A stretch of 64,000 bases of DNA. Source: Treponema bryantii (GTDB lineage: Bacteria; Spirochaetota; Spirochaetia; Treponematales; Treponemataceae). Location: assembly GCF_036492245.1 (NCBI RefSeq), contig NZ_AP025286.1, positions 2,046,001 through 2,110,000 of the forward strand. Direction: 5' to 3'. Position 1 is the stretch's first letter, and each line of letters starts with the position of its first letter. The translations under genes and the position numbers were made by a program. Below, in pieces: positions 1 to 9,197 of this stretch. Under the pieces are notes generated by a model. That model was not told where the DNA came from and searched no databases. It saw only the letters and a program-made list of their open reading frames with translations.

Positions 1-731
1 TTATATGTGGTATCATTTACAGGATTTTCATCTATATAAGAGAACTGTAACAGAGAAGTAAGTACTGTCTGCTCACCCCAAAGCCATGAACGGACTGCTA
101 AATCAAGATTCTGCCAGTATGGAGAGGCAATTGTCCAGTCAAATCCGCCAAGTTCAATAAACTTTTTTCTATTATACAATCCAATAAAATCAAAAGGAAA
201 AAGTGTTTTTTTACCGTTTGCAATTTCTGAAGACGAATCAATTACAAAATGCGTACGTTCTGCACTTGGAGAAAAAGCACATGGAAGAGCGGCTCGGTTC
301 TTATCGAGGAGTCTTGGAACTATACAATAAGGAGATTCTGCTGTAAGTCTTTCTGCAAGATGCGATGGCATGAAATTAGCCGGTATGTTCAGGCTGTCAC
401 GAAGTACGAGTACATAATCTGTCTGAACTTCGCTCATTGCAAGATTTATAAGGTCACCGTCATTTGTTTTTTCAAGTGGCACGAGAAATTTTATCATTGG
501 AAAACGTTTTGAAACATCATCTGTAAAATTACTTGAATCATGTTCAACAGACACGATTGTATGAAAACCACACTGCAAAAGATTTTCGAAAACGTGGAGC
601 TTGAAGTGGCTGCCGCTGCTGTTGAGTAAAATTACAGAAATATTGAGCGATGCCGGGTCTGTAACCTTTGGTCCGCCGAGGATTGTTCTGTTTATCTGAT
701 GTTCGCTAAAAGTTAAAGGTATACCATTCAT
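1..731 (-). CDS. Glycosyltransferase-like protein, family 2 type fold, partial (C-terminus outside window)
   Basis: This open frame runs from an ATG at 729-731 off the left edge of the window with no stop, giving at least 243 residues. The first part reads like a GT-A glycosyltransferase: a start strand (NISVILLNSSG, about residue 28), then a segment with the acceptor-side pattern INLAMSEVQTDYVLVLRDS near residue 90. About residue 195 there is GGFDW followed by a DLAVRSW segment, which resembles the GGFDE...D(V/L)R motif of family 2 enzymes. The gene overlaps the end of the SPASM-like gene by 26 bases in a different frame, so the two are probably translationally coupled and functionally linked. 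The usual DXD motif is not obvious (RDS at the expected place), so activity is uncertain. Fold assignment is by motif only. Confidence 0.75.
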   Translation of the reverse strand, partial: MNGIPLTFSEHQINRTILGGPKVTDPASLNISVILLNSSGSHFKLHVFENLLQCGFHTIVSVEHDSSNFTDDVSKRFPMIKFLVPLEKTNDGDLINLAMSEVQTDYVLVLRDSLNIPANFMPSHLAERLTAESPYCIVPRLLDKNRAALPCAFSPSAERTHFVIDSSSEIANGKKTLFPFDFIGLYNRKKFIELGGFDWTIASPYWQNLDLAVRSWLWGEQTVLTSLLQFSYIDENPVNDTTY

Positions 732-2253
732 CGCATTTCTCGCATTTATTGCAATATTTTTTATTTATATGATTTATTAAAAGCTCATCGTTTTTCTTCC
801 AGATTTCTTCAAGAGAATCTGTAAATACATTACCAAGTGAGTTTCCATTTTTGCCGCAGAGTACGCAGGCGCGGCACTGTGGAACTTCTCCGTTTGACAG
901 GATTGTAAGGTCGCGGCGGAGATGCCAGCAAGGATCGCGGTCTAAAGGAGAAAGGTCTGCAGGTTTGCAATCCGGCAGCAGGCCAGCAAAATCATCATAT
1001 TTTTGAATAATAAGATTTCCACCAGAAGGATTTGTTTTTTCATTCCAGTAACGGAAAAAGGCTTCCAGTTCTGCTTCGTTTTCATTCATTCTTACAAACT
1101 GAGGGTAAACACAGCCAGGAATTGCATTTTGAAGAAGTGAAACAGCATTTACTGCTGCTGCAAAAGCCCCTTCCGAAGCATTTTTATGTATTCTCTGATA
1201 GGTTGCATCTGAAGCTGCATCTAGAGTTACTGCAAGCATAATTTTCTGCCATTGATGTGTACGAGGCGCTGCCTTATTTACAATTTCATAAAGCTTCTGA
1301 CACAGCTCTGAAGTTATTGAAAGACCGTCTGTTTCCAGGAAAACTGAAAGTCCCTGATAAGAAAGAATCTTTTCGACAATTTTCAGGAAATCCGGATGAT
1401 TGAGAGGCTCTCCCCAGGCAGAAAGACCGATAACTGCATTTTCACTAAAACCGGCAATTTTATCTATAAGGCTGGTGATTTTATCAAAAGCCATAAAAGT
1501 ATCAGATGATAATGAAAGTGGTGAACTTCCAAACTTTTCTCCATAAGCTTTACAATATGGAGAATAAATTGAATCAAAAGCTACCTTATCTGCTATCTGA
1601 ATATTATAAAAGCCAGGAACTGTTTTAAGACAGGCTGTATTTTTACTTGCAATAGCAGAAAGTTTTTCAACATCATCAAAATCTTCTTTTGAAGCTGCAT
1701 CAAACAATGCTTTACACTGCATAAAGTTATCTTTTTTACCGCAATGAAAGGAAAGTCTTAAAAGTCTCCAGTCTGAGTCTGCAATTACTGTTTCAACATC
1801 AAAAGAATTGATATTAGTTTTTATAAGATTATATAATCCCTCTCTGCTTACCGGCTGTTCTCCAAGAGAGGCTTGGGTAGTTTTTGAAAGTTCTGCAAGA
1901 ATACCGATTGTTCCGGCATTTAGTGCTTCTGGTGAAAAACCATAAGGATATCCATCTGCAAAAGTATATTCAGATTTATATGTTATATGTGAATCTATGA
2001 TTTTCTGAGACAGTTTCTTATCAAGAAACGGAAGGTCTATAAAAGAAAAAACAGCCGTTTCAGCATTTTCTTTAGTGCAAAGCTCCTTCATTTCGCAAAG
2101 AAGCTGGGTTAGAGTTTCAGATTTTACTGTAAATGAAGGCAGACCAAGGCTTTCTGCCCAGTTTTTTGAAAGTTCTACTGCAGATTTACCATTGAAGGCT
2201 TTTTCTTTTGAATATGAAGAGTCGTTGTCATAAAAAATTACTATGGTTTTCAT
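706..2253 (-). CDS. Spirochaete SPASM-domain radical-SAM-like protein
   Basis: The protein has about 515 residues from the ATG at 2253; the frame stays open to a TTG at 2316. The middle looks like a radical SAM barrel (FYNIQIADKVAFDS..., IGLSAWGEPLNHPDF, FLETDGL). The C-terminus is a SPASM-type cluster region with many cysteines: DPCWHLRRDLTILSNGEVPQ, then CRACVLCG and YCNKCEKCDEW at the very end. The canonical CX3CX2C that binds the SAM cluster is absent where it should be; only one cysteine (SPYCKAYG) is there. The N-terminal 180 residues resemble a nucleotidyltransferase-like region but I cannot assign it. I chose ATG 2253 because a GATAAA box lies seven bases upstream and no Shine-Dalgarno is present. 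Substrate unknown; coupling to a glycosyltransferase suggests envelope glycan or peptide modification. Confidence 0.8.
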   Translation of the reverse strand: MKTIVIFYDNDSSYSKEKAFNGKSAVELSKNWAESLGLPSFTVKSETLTQLLCEMKELCTKENAETAVFSFIDLPFLDKKLSQKIIDSHITYKSEYTFADGYPYGFSPEALNAGTIGILAELSKTTQASLGEQPVSREGLYNLIKTNINSFDVETVIADSDWRLLRLSFHCGKKDNFMQCKALFDAASKEDFDDVEKLSAIASKNTACLKTVPGFYNIQIADKVAFDSIYSPYCKAYGEKFGSSPLSLSSDTFMAFDKITSLIDKIAGFSENAVIGLSAWGEPLNHPDFLKIVEKILSYQGLSVFLETDGLSITSELCQKLYEIVNKAAPRTHQWQKIMLAVTLDAASDATYQRIHKNASEGAFAAAVNAVSLLQNAIPGCVYPQFVRMNENEAELEAFFRYWNEKTNPSGGNLIIQKYDDFAGLLPDCKPADLSPLDRDPCWHLRRDLTILSNGEVPQCRACVLCGKNGNSLGNVFTDSLEEIWKKNDELLINHINKKYCNKCEKCDEWYTFNF

Positions 2254-2270
2254 CAAATTCTTTATCGGCA
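2254..2270 (-). promoter_or_regulatory. Candidate -10 box giving a leaderless start for the SPASM-like gene
   Basis: On the minus strand TGCCGATAAA ends seven bases before the ATG at 2253. The same TGCCGATAA string occurs before the LysM gene at 35100 and in the 12.3 kb promoter. No -35 match is convincing. Confidence 0.35.
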
Positions 2271-2330
2271 TTTCATTGAATAAGTTAATAAAATAAGGTA
2301 AGTTGAAATTGTACAAAATAGAGGGGAAAA

Positions 2331-3536
2331 ATGAACGGACCGGGCTTACCCGAAAACATGGTTTTCAGCGTATCACAGATTACAGACCTCATAAAAGAGA
2401 TTCTGGAAACTTCCTTTAGAAGCATAGTAATAGAAGGAGAAATCTCTAACTGGCGTCCGAGTGCTGCTGGTCACATATATTTCACATTAAAAGACAATAA
2501 TGCTCAGATAAAAGCTGTTATTTTCCGTGGTGCAGCAATGAAATTGAATTTCCGCCCTAAAGACGGAGACAAAGTGCGCTGTACTGGAAATCTTTCTGTT
2601 TACGCGCCTCAGGGAAATTACCAGATAATAGTAAATACAATGGAAATTGCCGGCGCGGGAAACATTCTTCAGATGCTTGAAGAACGAAAACGCAAACTGG
2701 CGGCAGAAGGGCTTTTTGATGAAAGCAATAAAAAGATGCTTCCTAAATATCCTCGGACTATTGGTGTTGTAACCAGTCCAACGGGAGCAGCAATTCGGGA
2801 TATTCTGAACGTTACTAAGCGACGAAATCCCGGAATGAATGTAATTGTTCTTCCTGCTATTGTTCAGGGAGACGGTGCTGCCCAGACTATCTGTAAAATG
2901 ATAGAGATTGCAAATTTTTATGAGCTTTGTGATATTCTGATTGTAGGACGCGGTGGTGGTTCTCTGGAAGATCTTTTACCATTCAGCGAAGAAAGTGTTG
3001 TAAGAGCCGTTGCCGCTTCAAAAATCCCGACGATTAGTGCTGTAGGCCATGAAATTGACTGGGCTCTTTGTGATTATTCTGCAGACCGTAGAGCTCCTAC
3101 TCCTTCTGCAGCTGCAGAAATGGCAGTACCACAGCAGGCTGACATCCGTACAAATCTGGAAACTTATAAAGAAACACTTTATACAGCAATTACTCAGAAA
3201 ACAGGTGCAACCCGACTATTGATTAAATCTTTTAATCCGGAAAGCCTTGAAGTTCGTTTCAGAAACATCCAGCAGCCATTGCTGAACCGTTTTGCTACAG
3301 CCCGCGATAATCTTTTATTGAATATAAATGAAAAAATCCGGGACCTTCGCATAAGACTGGATACAAACAAAACAATACTTGAGAATGCTAGTCCACAAAC
3401 CATTTTTGACCGTGGATACTCCATGGTTACAGATGAAAATGGAAAGATAATAAGAAGCTCTGAACAGGTTTCAGAAGGGGCAAAACTGACAATTACACCT
3501 GCGGAAGGAAAGATTCACGCAGTAGTAACAAAATAA
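2331..3536 (+). CDS. xseA: Exodeoxyribonuclease VII large subunit
   Basis: This is the catalytic subunit of the cytoplasmic exonuclease that degrades single-stranded DNA in both directions during repair and recombination. It has 401 residues, within the usual 400-460 range. An OB-fold comes first (SVSQITDLIKEILE, then EGEISNWRPSAAGHIYFTLKD, residues 10-100), followed by the catalytic domain with GVVTSPTGAAIRDILNV near residue 140, RGGGSLEDLLPFSEE near 205, and SAVGHEIDWALCDYSADRRAPTPSAAAE around 235. A coiled helical tail precedes the conserved FDRGYSMVT near 360. A GAGGGG ribosome site lies six bases before the ATG. It heads the xseA-xseB-mutL operon. Confidence 0.97.
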   Translation: MNGPGLPENMVFSVSQITDLIKEILETSFRSIVIEGEISNWRPSAAGHIYFTLKDNNAQIKAVIFRGAAMKLNFRPKDGDKVRCTGNLSVYAPQGNYQIIVNTMEIAGAGNILQMLEERKRKLAAEGLFDESNKKMLPKYPRTIGVVTSPTGAAIRDILNVTKRRNPGMNVIVLPAIVQGDGAAQTICKMIEIANFYELCDILIVGRGGGSLEDLLPFSEESVVRAVAASKIPTISAVGHEIDWALCDYSADRRAPTPSAAAEMAVPQQADIRTNLETYKETLYTAITQKTGATRLLIKSFNPESLEVRFRNIQQPLLNRFATARDNLLLNINEKIRDLRIRLDTNKTILENASPQTIFDRGYSMVTDENGKIIRSSEQVSEGAKLTITPAEGKIHAVVTK

Positions 3537-3572
3537 AATTGAACCGTAATTTATCAGGAGGATAAAACCGTT

Positions 3573-3830
3573 ATGAATACATTTGAAGAAAATTTAGCAA
3601 AACTTGAAAAACTCACATCAGATATAAAACGCAGCGATATTTCACTCGAAGATGCACTCAAGGATTTTGAAGAAGGAATTAAGCTTGCTTCCGGTATGGA
3701 AAAGCAGCTTGATGAAATTGAAGGCAAAATCCAGATTCTCATGAATGAACCACAGCCTGTATCTAAAGACAATCCTCCTCAGCTTGATCTTTTTTCTGAT
3801 GACAGCGAAGTAAACGGAACCAGAAGATGA
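3573..3830 (+). CDS. xseB: Exodeoxyribonuclease VII small subunit
   Basis: The 85-residue protein matches the small helical subunit in size and sequence (FEENLAKLEKLTSDIKRSDISLEDALKDFEEGIKLA), a helix-turn-helix hairpin of which several copies bind the tail of XseA. An AGGAGG ribosome site lies before the ATG. Its stop overlaps the start of mutL by four bases (ATGA), so mutL translation is coupled to it. The C-terminal 20 residues are acidic and polar, as is common in the family. Confidence 0.95.
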   Translation: MNTFEENLAKLEKLTSDIKRSDISLEDALKDFEEGIKLASGMEKQLDEIEGKIQILMNEPQPVSKDNPPQLDLFSDDSEVNGTRR

Positions 3831-5704
3831 GCTTAGAACACCCTGTACGAACTCTGAATCCTGAAGTAGCACGCAAAATTGCTGCCGGAGAAGTAATTGA
3901 CCGCCCTAACGCAATTATCCGCGAACTTATGGATAATTCCATTGATGCTGGAGCAACAAGCATAACTGTAGAAATTACCGGCGGCGGTATAGAAAAAATC
4001 AGAATAATTGATAACGGCGGCGGAATGACCCGTGAGGACCTTGAAAATTGTGCCCGTCCTCATGCTACAAGCAAAATTGAAAATGAAGTCGATTTAATGA
4101 ATCTTTCAACACTTGGATTCCGCGGTGAAGCCCTTGCATCAATTGCTGCAGTAGCAAGACTTTCCATTCAAAGCGGCGGCTACAAAATGCGCGCAAGTAT
4201 TACCGAAGACCACATTATTGAACCAGCTACAGAACTACAGGGAACAATCGTACAGTCAGAAGGACTTTTTGAGAATTTTCCAGCCCGCCGTCAATTCTTA
4301 AAAAGACCTGCAACAGAAGGCATAATGTGCCGTAACATATTTATAGAAAAAGCTCTTTCAAGACCTGATATTTCATTCAGATTTGTATCAGATGGTGAAA
4401 CTAAAATAGACTTACCGGCAAATCAGTCTATAAAAGACCGTTTTGTAAGTGCAAACAGCTATTCAGAACCTGCAGAACTTTTTTATGAACTTTCTGGAAA
4501 TGCCGGTGGAAGTTCTCCTGAATGGTCATTTACTGTAGTAATTGGAGAACCTGCTGTCAGCCGTTCAAATAAAAAAGAAATCTTTATCTATGCAAATGGA
4601 AGAAGAATTCAGGAATACGCTCTTGTACAGGCTGTTGAATATGGTGCACAGGGATATTTTCCAAACGGAACTTATCCGGTTGCTGCAGTTTTTGCACAAA
4701 TCAGACCAGACCTTATAGATTTTAATATTCATCCTGCAAAACGTGAAGCACGCTTTTCTGACATTTCTGCCCTGCACCATGGTTTAAGCAGTACAATTAA
4801 AACCTTCTTCCATCAGTATACATATGCTAATTTCTCTGAAGATAAGCCTGCTGATGAAGCGAGAATCCAGGAATTCAGTTTTGAAGTTCCTGAAAAAACA
4901 ACTTCATCTTTTCCTTCAGTTTCTTACAGTCGGCCAGCTTCTTCAGCAGTTTCTGCTCCATCTTCTTCAAAAGCTGCAGCAGACTACTCAATTCACGAAA
5001 AACATATTTCATACAAGCCTTCAGAGACAAAATCTGAAGCACTTTCTGATTTCCGCTCTAAATATCTTGGAATAAAATCAGATACAAGTTCTCTTGCAGA
5101 ACAGGCTCTTTCTGCGGCTTCGGAAAATAATAAAAATTTCGATGCTCCAAAACATTCTCAGGTAAAATATATCGGACCATGTCTGGGTACATTCCTTCTC
5201 GCAGAAAAAAATAACTGCCTCTACATTATTGATCAGCACGCAGTTCATGAACGCATTCTTTTTGACAAACTTATGAATTCACAGGGAGAAGCCGGAAGAC
5301 AGCCTCTTCTTATCCCATATAAAATCAAAACAGAATCAAAAACTCAGGATAATCAGCTTGAAAAACTGAAAACAGAGCTTACAAGAATCGGCTTTGAAAC
5401 AGAACATGTATCTGACGGTTACTGGGAAATCAAAACAATTCCAGAACGATGGACAGGAACTGAATACGATCTAAGAACTCTTCTTTTTGTAAAACAGGTT
5501 GAGCCTAAAGAAATAATCCGCTCAATTGCAGCAATGACAGCCTGTAAAGCAGCCGTAAAAGATGGTTATGTTCTTGATGAAATTACAGCCGCCCGCCTTG
5601 TAGAGCAGGCCTTTACACTTGAAGATCCGCACTGCCCTCATGGCCGCCCGATTTACACTGTAATCAGCAGGGAAAAACTTTTTGAACTTGTAAAGCGCAC
5701 TTAA
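3827..5704 (+). CDS. mutL: DNA mismatch repair protein MutL, endonuclease type
   Basis: The protein has 625 residues and is a GHKL ATPase that links MutS to strand incision. The N-terminus carries RELMDNSIDAGA (catalytic Glu), the NGGGM box, ATSKI and LGFRGEALASIA. A Ser/Pro/Lys-rich linker spans roughly residues 340-440. The C-terminal dimerisation domain holds DQHAVHE, a CKAAVK segment and CPHGRP, which are the metal-binding endonuclease motifs found in MutL proteins of organisms without MutH. This suggests MutL itself nicks DNA here; no mutH is in the window. It overlaps xseB by four bases. mutS lies 38 kb away in this same window. Confidence 0.96.
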   Translation: MSLEHPVRTLNPEVARKIAAGEVIDRPNAIIRELMDNSIDAGATSITVEITGGGIEKIRIIDNGGGMTREDLENCARPHATSKIENEVDLMNLSTLGFRGEALASIAAVARLSIQSGGYKMRASITEDHIIEPATELQGTIVQSEGLFENFPARRQFLKRPATEGIMCRNIFIEKALSRPDISFRFVSDGETKIDLPANQSIKDRFVSANSYSEPAELFYELSGNAGGSSPEWSFTVVIGEPAVSRSNKKEIFIYANGRRIQEYALVQAVEYGAQGYFPNGTYPVAAVFAQIRPDLIDFNIHPAKREARFSDISALHHGLSSTIKTFFHQYTYANFSEDKPADEARIQEFSFEVPEKTTSSFPSVSYSRPASSAVSAPSSSKAAADYSIHEKHISYKPSETKSEALSDFRSKYLGIKSDTSSLAEQALSAASENNKNFDAPKHSQVKYIGPCLGTFLLAEKNNCLYIIDQHAVHERILFDKLMNSQGEAGRQPLLIPYKIKTESKTQDNQLEKLKTELTRIGFETEHVSDGYWEIKTIPERWTGTEYDLRTLLFVKQVEPKEIIRSIAAMTACKAAVKDGYVLDEITAARLVEQAFTLEDPHCPHGRPIYTVISREKLFELVKRT

Positions 5705-5743
5705 AACAAAGGCTTTACACTCAATTTATAAGTTCTGGGCTGG

Positions 5744-7879
5744 TTATTCAAATACTGCAATCAGGCTCTGAACTTCGGCTTTTCTGAAAGATGGATTCTT
5801 GTTTCTTACATACAAAAGATTTTTGTATGCACTGCTTCCATCTCCAGCCTGAATCTGAGCTTTTGCAAGTCCTACATAAGCTTCAAGATTATCAGGATTT
5901 TTAGAAGTAATTTTTGTGAAGTTCGCAATTGCGTCAGTCAGTTTTCCGCCCTTTACCTGAGAATTTGCAAGATTCAATAAAGCGTCATCATCTTCAGGTA
6001 TAATTTCCAGAGCTGCTTTATAGTATTTTTCAGCAGAAGCATAATCTTCTTTGAGCATATAAGCTGTTCCCAGATTATTGTTTACACTGAAATCTTTGCT
6101 GTCAGTTTTGTAGGCATCAAGAAGAAGGGACAAAGCTTTATCAGGTTCCTCATTGCCTTCTGCCATATAAAGCACACTGAGATTTATCTTTGATTTTATA
6201 TGAGTTGGATTAAGCGCCAGTGCTTCTTTATACAATTTTTTTGCATCTTCTATTTTATTATTCTTTTCCTGAATTAAGGCATAATTGTAAGTTACATTTG
6301 CCTGCTGAACTTCATTTAATAAGAAATCCTTTTCATCATACGCAATCCAGCCATAACGTGATGCTTCTGCATATTTTTTATCATCATATAAAACTTTTGA
6401 AAGATTATAGGCTGTTAAAGTTTTAGTTTCACTCTTATTTAATTTATCAAGTGCTTTTTTATACTGTGCTTCTGATTCTGCATATTTTCCATATTGATAA
6501 TAAACCGAGCCCAATTCCATAATTGCAGAAGTATTATCTGGGAATAATTTGATAAGATTATCATAAGCCTTTACGCATTCTGCAAGTTTTCCCTGGCGGT
6601 TATAAACTCTTGCCTGTTCAATATAACCTTTTTCATATTCAGGATTTATAGAAACTGATTTTTTAAACGAAGTGAGTGCACTGTTTTCATCATTTAGTTT
6701 TACATAAGTAAGACCAAGATTATAGACACTAGGTGAAAAATGATCGTTTAATTCTACGGACCTTATAAAGGAAACTTTAGCATCATTATATCTTCTCAAA
6801 AGATACTGAAGTTTACCCATATCATAATAATAAAGATAATTTGATTCATTTAGTGCGATTGCTTTTTCTAGTTCTGTTAAAGCACGGTTATAATCTTTTT
6901 TCTTCTGCGCATCCTGAGAAAGAATATAATGAGCAGAGTCATTTTCAACACCGTTTTCTATAAGTTTATTAGCAAGTGCGACACCTTCATCTAACAACTT
7001 CTGTTTTTCTGCCTCTGATGTTGCATTTTCAAGTTTTTTTGAGATGTCATCGAGTTTTGAGATATTTTTTTCGTTTTCGGCTTTTTCTGCATTAAGTCGG
7101 TTTCTTTCTGCCTCTTCTAAAGCTTTTTTAATACGCTGTTCTTCTTCGGCTTTCTGCTTAGCAGTTTGTTCTGCTTTCTTTCTATCTTCCTCTGCTTTTT
7201 TACGGGCAGCTTCTTCTGCTTTCTTTTTATCTTCTTCTGCCTTTCTGCGGGCATTTTCTTCTGCTTTTTTCTTGTCGTCTTCGGCTTTCTTACGAGCAGC
7301 TTCTTCTGCCTTTTTTCTGTAGTCTGCAGCTTTCTTACGAGCAGCTTCTTCCGCCTTTTTCTTGTCATCTGCGGCCTTTTTGCGGGCTGCTTCTTCTGCG
7401 GCCTTTATTTTCTTTTCTTCCGCGGCTTTCTTTGCTTCTGCTTTTTTAATCTTTTCTTCTTCGGCTTTCTGATTCTTTTTTTCTGCAGCCAGGCGTTCTG
7501 CTTCAGCCTTTTCAGACTCGGCTTTTTCTGCAGCTTTTTTTTCAGCTTTCAGACGTGCTTCTTCCTCTTCTGCTGCTTTTAGTCTGGCAGCTTCAAGTTC
7601 AGCAGCTTTCTCAGCATCATCCTTTTCAGAATCAGACTGGATTATTGTATCATAATCATCAGCAAACAAGTCATTTCCAGATAATCTTTCACCATAAGCA
7701 TGACCGCGCCCATCAGAAAAGTCTCTATTATGACGATAAGTACTGCTGCAGGCCTCACATTTCATGAGAATGAGTAAAAAAATGATTATAAAAAGCGCAG
7801 AGGCAGCATAACTACAGATTTTTTTGAGACGTTTATCTTTTTCCTCATCTGATAAATCTTTCCAACGTTTGAATTCCAT
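5744..7879 (-). CDS. Membrane-anchored coiled-coil and TPR protein
   Basis: About 711 residues from ATG 7879. There is a short basic cytoplasmic segment, one membrane helix (YAASALFIIIFLLILMKC, about residues 23-40), then a very long Ala/Glu/Lys-rich heptad region (roughly residues 85-275) like the TolA stalk, and at least eight TPR units to the C-terminus (for example YNLGLTYVKLNDENSALTSF). I prefer ATG 7879 over the frame's first ATG at 7906: it lies one base after the stop of the upstream gene and has a GGAAGGGG ribosome site. The topology suggests a periplasmic scaffold reaching across the envelope. It is probably co-transcribed with the preceding TPR protein. Function unknown. Confidence 0.85.
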   Translation of the reverse strand: MEFKRWKDLSDEEKDKRLKKICSYAASALFIIIFLLILMKCEACSSTYRHNRDFSDGRGHAYGERLSGNDLFADDYDTIIQSDSEKDDAEKAAELEAARLKAAEEEEARLKAEKKAAEKAESEKAEAERLAAEKKNQKAEEEKIKKAEAKKAAEEKKIKAAEEAARKKAADDKKKAEEAARKKAADYRKKAEEAARKKAEDDKKKAEENARRKAEEDKKKAEEAARKKAEEDRKKAEQTAKQKAEEEQRIKKALEEAERNRLNAEKAENEKNISKLDDISKKLENATSEAEKQKLLDEGVALANKLIENGVENDSAHYILSQDAQKKKDYNRALTELEKAIALNESNYLYYYDMGKLQYLLRRYNDAKVSFIRSVELNDHFSPSVYNLGLTYVKLNDENSALTSFKKSVSINPEYEKGYIEQARVYNRQGKLAECVKAYDNLIKLFPDNTSAIMELGSVYYQYGKYAESEAQYKKALDKLNKSETKTLTAYNLSKVLYDDKKYAEASRYGWIAYDEKDFLLNEVQQANVTYNYALIQEKNNKIEDAKKLYKEALALNPTHIKSKINLSVLYMAEGNEEPDKALSLLLDAYKTDSKDFSVNNNLGTAYMLKEDYASAEKYYKAALEIIPEDDDALLNLANSQVKGGKLTDAIANFTKITSKNPDNLEAYVGLAKAQIQAGDGSSAYKNLLYVRNKNPSFRKAEVQSLIAVFE
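7060..7620 (-). repeat. Low-complexity coiled-coil coding repeat
   Basis: The DNA encodes tandem variants of an 11-residue unit close to KKAEEAARKKA, in about eight near copies between roughly 7130 and 7400. The antisense strand has long stop-free frames only because of this bias. Such repeats can change copy number by slippage. Confidence 0.7.
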
Positions 7880-7880
7880 A

Positions 7881-9098
7881 CTAATCCAGTTCCCCTTCCA
7901 GATCATATTCTATCAAATCTTCAGCTCCAGAAGTAAGATTTGTTGAATCACTTCCCTGCAATGAATTTGCAACATCTTCAAGAAGCTTTTTTCGTCTTTC
8001 TTCTTCTGATTTTCTCATATCTTCAAGCAGCTGTTCTCTGAGTCTGCGTTCATCCTCAAGGGCAGCTTCCTGCTCTTTCTGGCGGACTTTTGCTTCACGA
8101 TTTGCAAGTTCCTGATTTCGTCTTCTTTCTTCCTCAAGCCATTTTTCATGTTCTTCACGAGACTGTTTTTCGAGCTCTTTCATTTCATCAAGCTCATCAT
8201 CACTAAAGGTCATCCAGTCTTCAACATCATCTACTACTTCTTCTGAAACTGCAAGAGAAGAACTTCCATCATGTTCAAATTCTTCCCAATCAACTCTTGT
8301 ACCTTCATTTTCTGTATCTGAAGCAGTAATTTTTTCCTGAGTTTTATTTTCTACAACAGCTTCCGGATTTTCTCCGTTTATTCTCTCCCACTCCGGATTT
8401 TCAGCTGCCTTTTTATTATTTTCAATTCCAGCTTCTACCTTCTCCCAGTCTGGAGAGAACGATTCTTTTCGTTTTTCATTCAGATTTCCATCGTATTCTT
8501 CCCACTGAGCTTTATTCTGTTCAGCAAGAAGTCTTGCTTCTTCTTCTCTGCGGGCAATTTCCTCTTCCAGAGCCTTTATCAAAAGTTCAATTCGTTCTCT
8601 CTGAGGATTATCCGGGCATTTATTTACAAAATCAATATAATCATCTTTTGCAGAAACAAGCTGTCCTGACATTAAAAGTGCATTTGCGCGGTTCAAAAGT
8701 GCATCATAAAAAAGAGGATCTGCATTGAGAGCTTCTGAATAGCTGCTTACAGCTGATGCATAATCCTTCATAGCGTAATAAGTATTTCCCATATTATAGG
8801 AAAGAAGTTTTTTATTATCCGGCTGTGCTTTCATTCCGCGTCTGAAGGCATCTATGGATTTATCATATTCACCAAGCTGATAGTATCCCAATCCCAGAAA
8901 ATTATAGGAATTATCTGAAATCTGACCATTAAGGATTTCATACTCAAGTACCTGAACAGCATCCTTTGCATTGTTTTCCTTAAACAGGGATTCTCCACGT
9001 GACAATCCAGAATTACCTGCACCAGAGTTCTGAGCAGAAAGATATGCTGCGAAAAAAATAAATGCTGTAAAAAGTATAACCTTTACTTTAATTTTCAT
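7881..9098 (-). CDS. Secreted TPR protein with acidic coiled-coil C-terminus
   Basis: From ATG 9098 the protein has 405 residues and begins with a clear signal peptide (MKIKVKVILFTAFIFFAAYLSAQ). The open frame continues upstream to 9197, but ATG 9098 has an AAGGAAC ribosome site and starts the signal peptide exactly. Residues 30-160 are TPR repeats (LSYNMGNTYYAMKDYASAVSSY, LFYDALLNRANALL). The remainder is highly charged, with repeated DWEE, EWER and EEERRR segments likely to form a coiled coil. It sits one base before the TolA-like TPR gene and probably forms an envelope scaffold with it. I do not recognise a named family. Confidence 0.85.
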   Translation of the reverse strand: MKIKVKVILFTAFIFFAAYLSAQNSGAGNSGLSRGESLFKENNAKDAVQVLEYEILNGQISDNSYNFLGLGYYQLGEYDKSIDAFRRGMKAQPDNKKLLSYNMGNTYYAMKDYASAVSSYSEALNADPLFYDALLNRANALLMSGQLVSAKDDYIDFVNKCPDNPQRERIELLIKALEEEIARREEEARLLAEQNKAQWEEYDGNLNEKRKESFSPDWEKVEAGIENNKKAAENPEWERINGENPEAVVENKTQEKITASDTENEGTRVDWEEFEHDGSSSLAVSEEVVDDVEDWMTFSDDELDEMKELEKQSREEHEKWLEEERRRNQELANREAKVRQKEQEAALEDERRLREQLLEDMRKSEEERRKKLLEDVANSLQGSDSTNLTSGAEDLIEYDLEGELD

Positions 9099-9117
9099 AT
9101 ATATAGTTCCTTCGTGT

Positions 9118-9146
9118 TTGACATATCGACATAAATTTAATACTCT
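9118..9146 (+). promoter_or_regulatory. Candidate sigma-70 promoter for the TPR/phosphoesterase operon
   Basis: TTGACA at 9118-9123, a 17-base spacer, then TACTCT at 9141-9146. It lies about 50 bases before the ATG at 9198 in the divergent gap. The -35 is perfect and the -10 is fair. Confidence 0.5.
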
Positions 9147-9197
9147 TATTATCGAGAGATTCTGGAAAGACTTAATCTGCTTTGACGGGAGTATCAC

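Noticed and set aside
249-512. 87-codon plus-strand frame at the left edge
   Set aside because: It is antisense to the partial glycosyltransferase, whose frame is open throughout and shows family motifs.
7166-7582. Open frame of 138 codons on the plus strand over the coiled-coil gene
   Set aside because: It is antisense to a low-complexity Lys/Glu/Ala repeat; the product is only Phe, Cys and Leu runs and has no ribosome site.
7060-7620. Tandem repeat as possible phase-variable tract
   Set aside because: The repeat unit is a multiple of three with many silent differences, so it changes length but would not switch frame.
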